A stretch of DNA of 32,280 nucleotides, taken from contig JAJQCB010000176.1 of the NCBI GenBank assembly GCA_021203005.1, positions 1 to 32,280 on the forward strand. Reading direction: 5' to 3'. Positions 32,277 to 32,280 of this stretch are shown here, one piece after another (position 1 is the stretch's first letter; each line of letters starts with the position of its first letter). The notes beneath the pieces are model-generated. The model made no database searches. It had not been told where the DNA came from and saw only the letters and a list, made by a program, of their open reading frames with translations. The position numbers and the translations under genes were made by a program. The stretch comes from Clostridiales bacterium (lineage in GTDB: Bacteria; Bacillota; Clostridia; Lachnospirales; Lachnospiraceae).

Positions 32277-32280
32277 ATCT

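Overview
The window looks like chromosomal DNA of an endospore-forming Clostridia species, most likely Lachnospiraceae. The evidence is Gram-positive style Shine-Dalgarno sites (AGGAGG-like) before nearly every gene, roughly even base composition, lipoprotein signals, a SipL-type DUF3794/LysM spore protein, an IS110 element and a non-pyrrolysine MttB-family methyltransferase. No rRNA, tRNA or CRISPR array was seen.

Layout. (1) 1-1877: a PucR-type regulator preceded by four exact-period 53-bp repeats built from TACGGAC/GTCCGTA arms. (2) About 1897-3521: a short gene remnant and an IS110-family insertion sequence with a probable bridge-RNA region. (3) 3561-4990: an AAA ATPase/DUF4143 protein (minus strand) whose promoter is covered by one of two tandem palindromes. 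(4) 5199-11086: a plus-strand module of lipoprotein, two ABC-2 permeases, a BcrA-like ATPase, and an ECF sigma factor fused in frame to a membrane-anchored anti-sigma-like protein; three upstream regions in this module share a CATTA-containing motif. (5) 11289-14479, minus strand: a large acidic beta-helix-like lipoprotein and a ThrH-type phosphatase. (6) 14557-18958, minus strand: a MacB/LolD-type ATPase and a giant FtsX-like permease broken by an in-frame TAG. (7) 19166-22794: a quaternary-amine methyltransferase, a small membrane protein and a sodium:solute symporter, driven by a consensus sigma-A promoter and closed by a terminator. (8) 22781-28708, minus strand: an Sfp-type phosphopantetheinyl transferase, a 148-bp imperfect palindrome, a PLP aminotransferase, an NlpC/P60 peptidoglycan hydrolase, SipL and a PrcB-like lipoprotein. 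(9) 28918-29652: PlsC. (10) 29724-32217, minus strand: a ddl-murF cell-wall operon.

How the genes may work together. Ddl makes D-Ala-D-Ala and MurF adds it to the peptidoglycan precursor; the P60 hydrolase remodels the finished wall and SipL acts in spore-coat assembly. The methyltransferase operon probably imports and demethylates a betaine-like compound, with its corrinoid partner encoded elsewhere. The module at 5-11 kb resembles an envelope-stress or peptide-antibiotic response system, and the sigma/anti-sigma fusion is its most unusual part. The best candidates for undescribed biology are that fusion with its shared upstream motif, the helically phased repeats before the PucR gene, and the 148-bp palindrome.
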